Shown here: one piece after another, positions 63,276-64,000 of the stretch
Numbering within the stretch: position 1 is the first letter of the stretch
Layout: every line of letters starts with the position of its first letter
Assembly: GCF_003610495.1 (NCBI RefSeq)
Contig: NZ_RAPK01000007.1
Span: forward strand, 124,001-188,000
Length of the DNA stretch: 64,000 nt
From: Sinobaca qinghaiensis
GTDB lineage: Bacteria; Bacillota; Bacilli; Bacillales; Marinococcaceae
Direction: 5' to 3'
The notes under the pieces: generated by a model
Seen by the model: the letters and a program-made list of their open reading frames with translations, nothing else
Database searches by the model: none
Told to the model about the DNA's origin: nothing
Program-made: the position numbers and the translations under genes

Positions 63276-64000
63276 TTAAACTTCCATAATAATAGGCAGA
63301 ATCATAGGACGGCGCTTCGTTTTTTCATAAAGAAAACGGCTCAGCACGTCGCGGACGCTGCTTTTTAACGTAGACCATTCTTTTTCTTTTTCAGCAATGC
63401 ATTTCTCAAGCGTAGCTGTTACTTTTTTATTGGCTTCTTCAAGCAGTTCCTCCGATTCGCGTACATACACGAACCCTCTGGAAATAATATCCGGACCGGA
63501 AGCAATCGTTCCCGTTTTCTTATGCAGGGTAACGACCACAACGAGAATGCCGTCTTCGGATAGAAGGCGCCTGTCACGGAGAACGATGTTTCCGACATCT
63601 CCTACGCCGAGTCCGTCAATTAATACGTTGCCGGAAGATACTTTGCCGGCGCGGCGGGCTTTGCGTTTCGTAAATTCAACCACTTCACCTTTATCGACTA
63701 AAAAGATATTGGCCGGATTAACGCCGGCTTTCTCAGCAAGTTCGCCGTGGGCGGACTGCATCCGGTATTCCCCGTGGATCGGGATAAAATACTTCGGTTT
63801 AACAATATTGAGCATTGTCATTAATTCCTGCTGGCTGGCGTGCCCGGACGTATGAATGCTGTTCTTTCCATAAACCACTTCCGCGCCTACTTGATAAATT
63901 GCATCAATTGTACGGCTGACGGTTTTTTCATGGCCCGGTATCGGATTGGCAGCAATAAGCACTTTGTCGCCTTCCTGAATGGAAAGCTGGCGGTTTGCCC
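63276..64000 (-). CDS. rnjB: Ribonuclease J, C-terminal part (cut by window end)
   Basis: This partial gene enters from the right edge of the window; about 241 codons of the C-terminal part are visible. It has IPGHEKTV, the beta-CASP His motif HTSGHASQQELMTML, IPIHGEYRM and the family C-terminus YEKTKRRPMILPIIMEV. RNase J proteins combine 5'-exonuclease and endonuclease activity. J1 and J2 are close in this part; the position before spoIIIE favours rnjB. The catalytic metal site of the N-terminal half is not seen. tepA and ylzJ are absent between it and spoIIIE. Confidence 0.88.
   Translation of the reverse strand, partial: ANRQLSIQEGDKVLIAANPIPGHEKTVSRTIDAIYQVGAEVVYGKNSIHTSGHASQQELMTMLNIVKPKYFIPIHGEYRMQSAHGELAEKAGVNPANIFLVDKGEVVEFTKRKARRAGKVSSGNVLIDGLGVGDVGNIVLRDRRLLSEDGILVVVVTLHKKTGTIASGPDIISRGFVYVRESEELLEEANKKVTATLEKCIAEKEKEWSTLKSSVRDVLSRFLYEKTKRRPMILPIIMEV

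Overview
The window looks like a chromosomal segment of a low-to-mid GC Firmicute of the family Bacillaceae, probably a halophilic or alkaliphilic one. The evidence is gene order that follows the Bacillus subtilis chromosome in several blocks, Bacillus-type ribosome binding sites (AAGGAGG) and sigma-A promoters, and very acidic extracellular domains (the GH30 glycosidase, the RodZ ectodomain, a 41-aa lipoprotein). No rRNA, tRNA, CRISPR array, insertion sequence or prophage was recognised.

Layout. 1-9.4 kb is an accessory-looking stretch: an Rrf2 regulator, an IDEAL-domain protein, an FAD monooxygenase, a secreted cell-wall amidase with two SH3 repeats, a GH30 glycosidase whose only plausible start codon is ATA, a DrrAB-type ABC exporter, and an msrA gene with an in-frame TGA exactly at the catalytic cysteine codon. 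9.4-24.5 kb holds ppc, small membrane proteins, ccdC, a heterodimeric ABC exporter, yneF, tkt, and the SOS block ynzC-yneB-yneA/lexA, then several small genes. 24.6-28.6 kb has a 23-codon lipobox peptide and a reactive-sulfur detoxification cluster (DsrE, TusA, rhodanese-MBL, TusA-rhodanese, TauE, CstR-like repressor) with four copies of a 16-bp palindromic operator. 28.8-35.3 kb carries a hypothetical protein, a small lipoprotein, glnRA with GlnR sites, ynbB-hflX and a divergent tyrosine recombinase. 35.3-64 kb is a long, mostly minus-strand housekeeping block: hfq, miaA, an RsmJ-like methyltransferase, mutL, mutS, ricA, miaB, an ABC-class ATPase, spoVS, ymdB, rny, bdhA, recA, a DEAD-box helicase, cinA, pgsA, rodZ, ymfK, ymfI, ymfH, ymfF, spoIIIE/ftsK and the C-terminal part of an RNase J.

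How the genes work together. recA, lexA and yneA carry LexA boxes and form an SOS core. ymfI, ymfH and ymfF are the set associated with 5-aminopentanol modification of EF-P. hfq, rny, ymdB, the DEAD helicase and RNase J are RNA-metabolism genes. Compared with the B. subtilis order as I remember it, cotE (between ricA and mutS), ymfJ (between ymfI and ymfK), tepA (before spoIIIE), and ccdA and yneI (near ccdC) are missing.

The most notable observation is the probable selenocysteine-containing MsrA at 8387-9052. The in-frame UGA replaces the Cys of the GCFWG motif, the reading frame is intact on both sides, the protein has no cysteine elsewhere, and a hairpin with a G-starting loop lies 20 nt downstream. 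Other items worth following are the GH30 ATA start, the CstR operator set and the 23-aa lipobox peptide.
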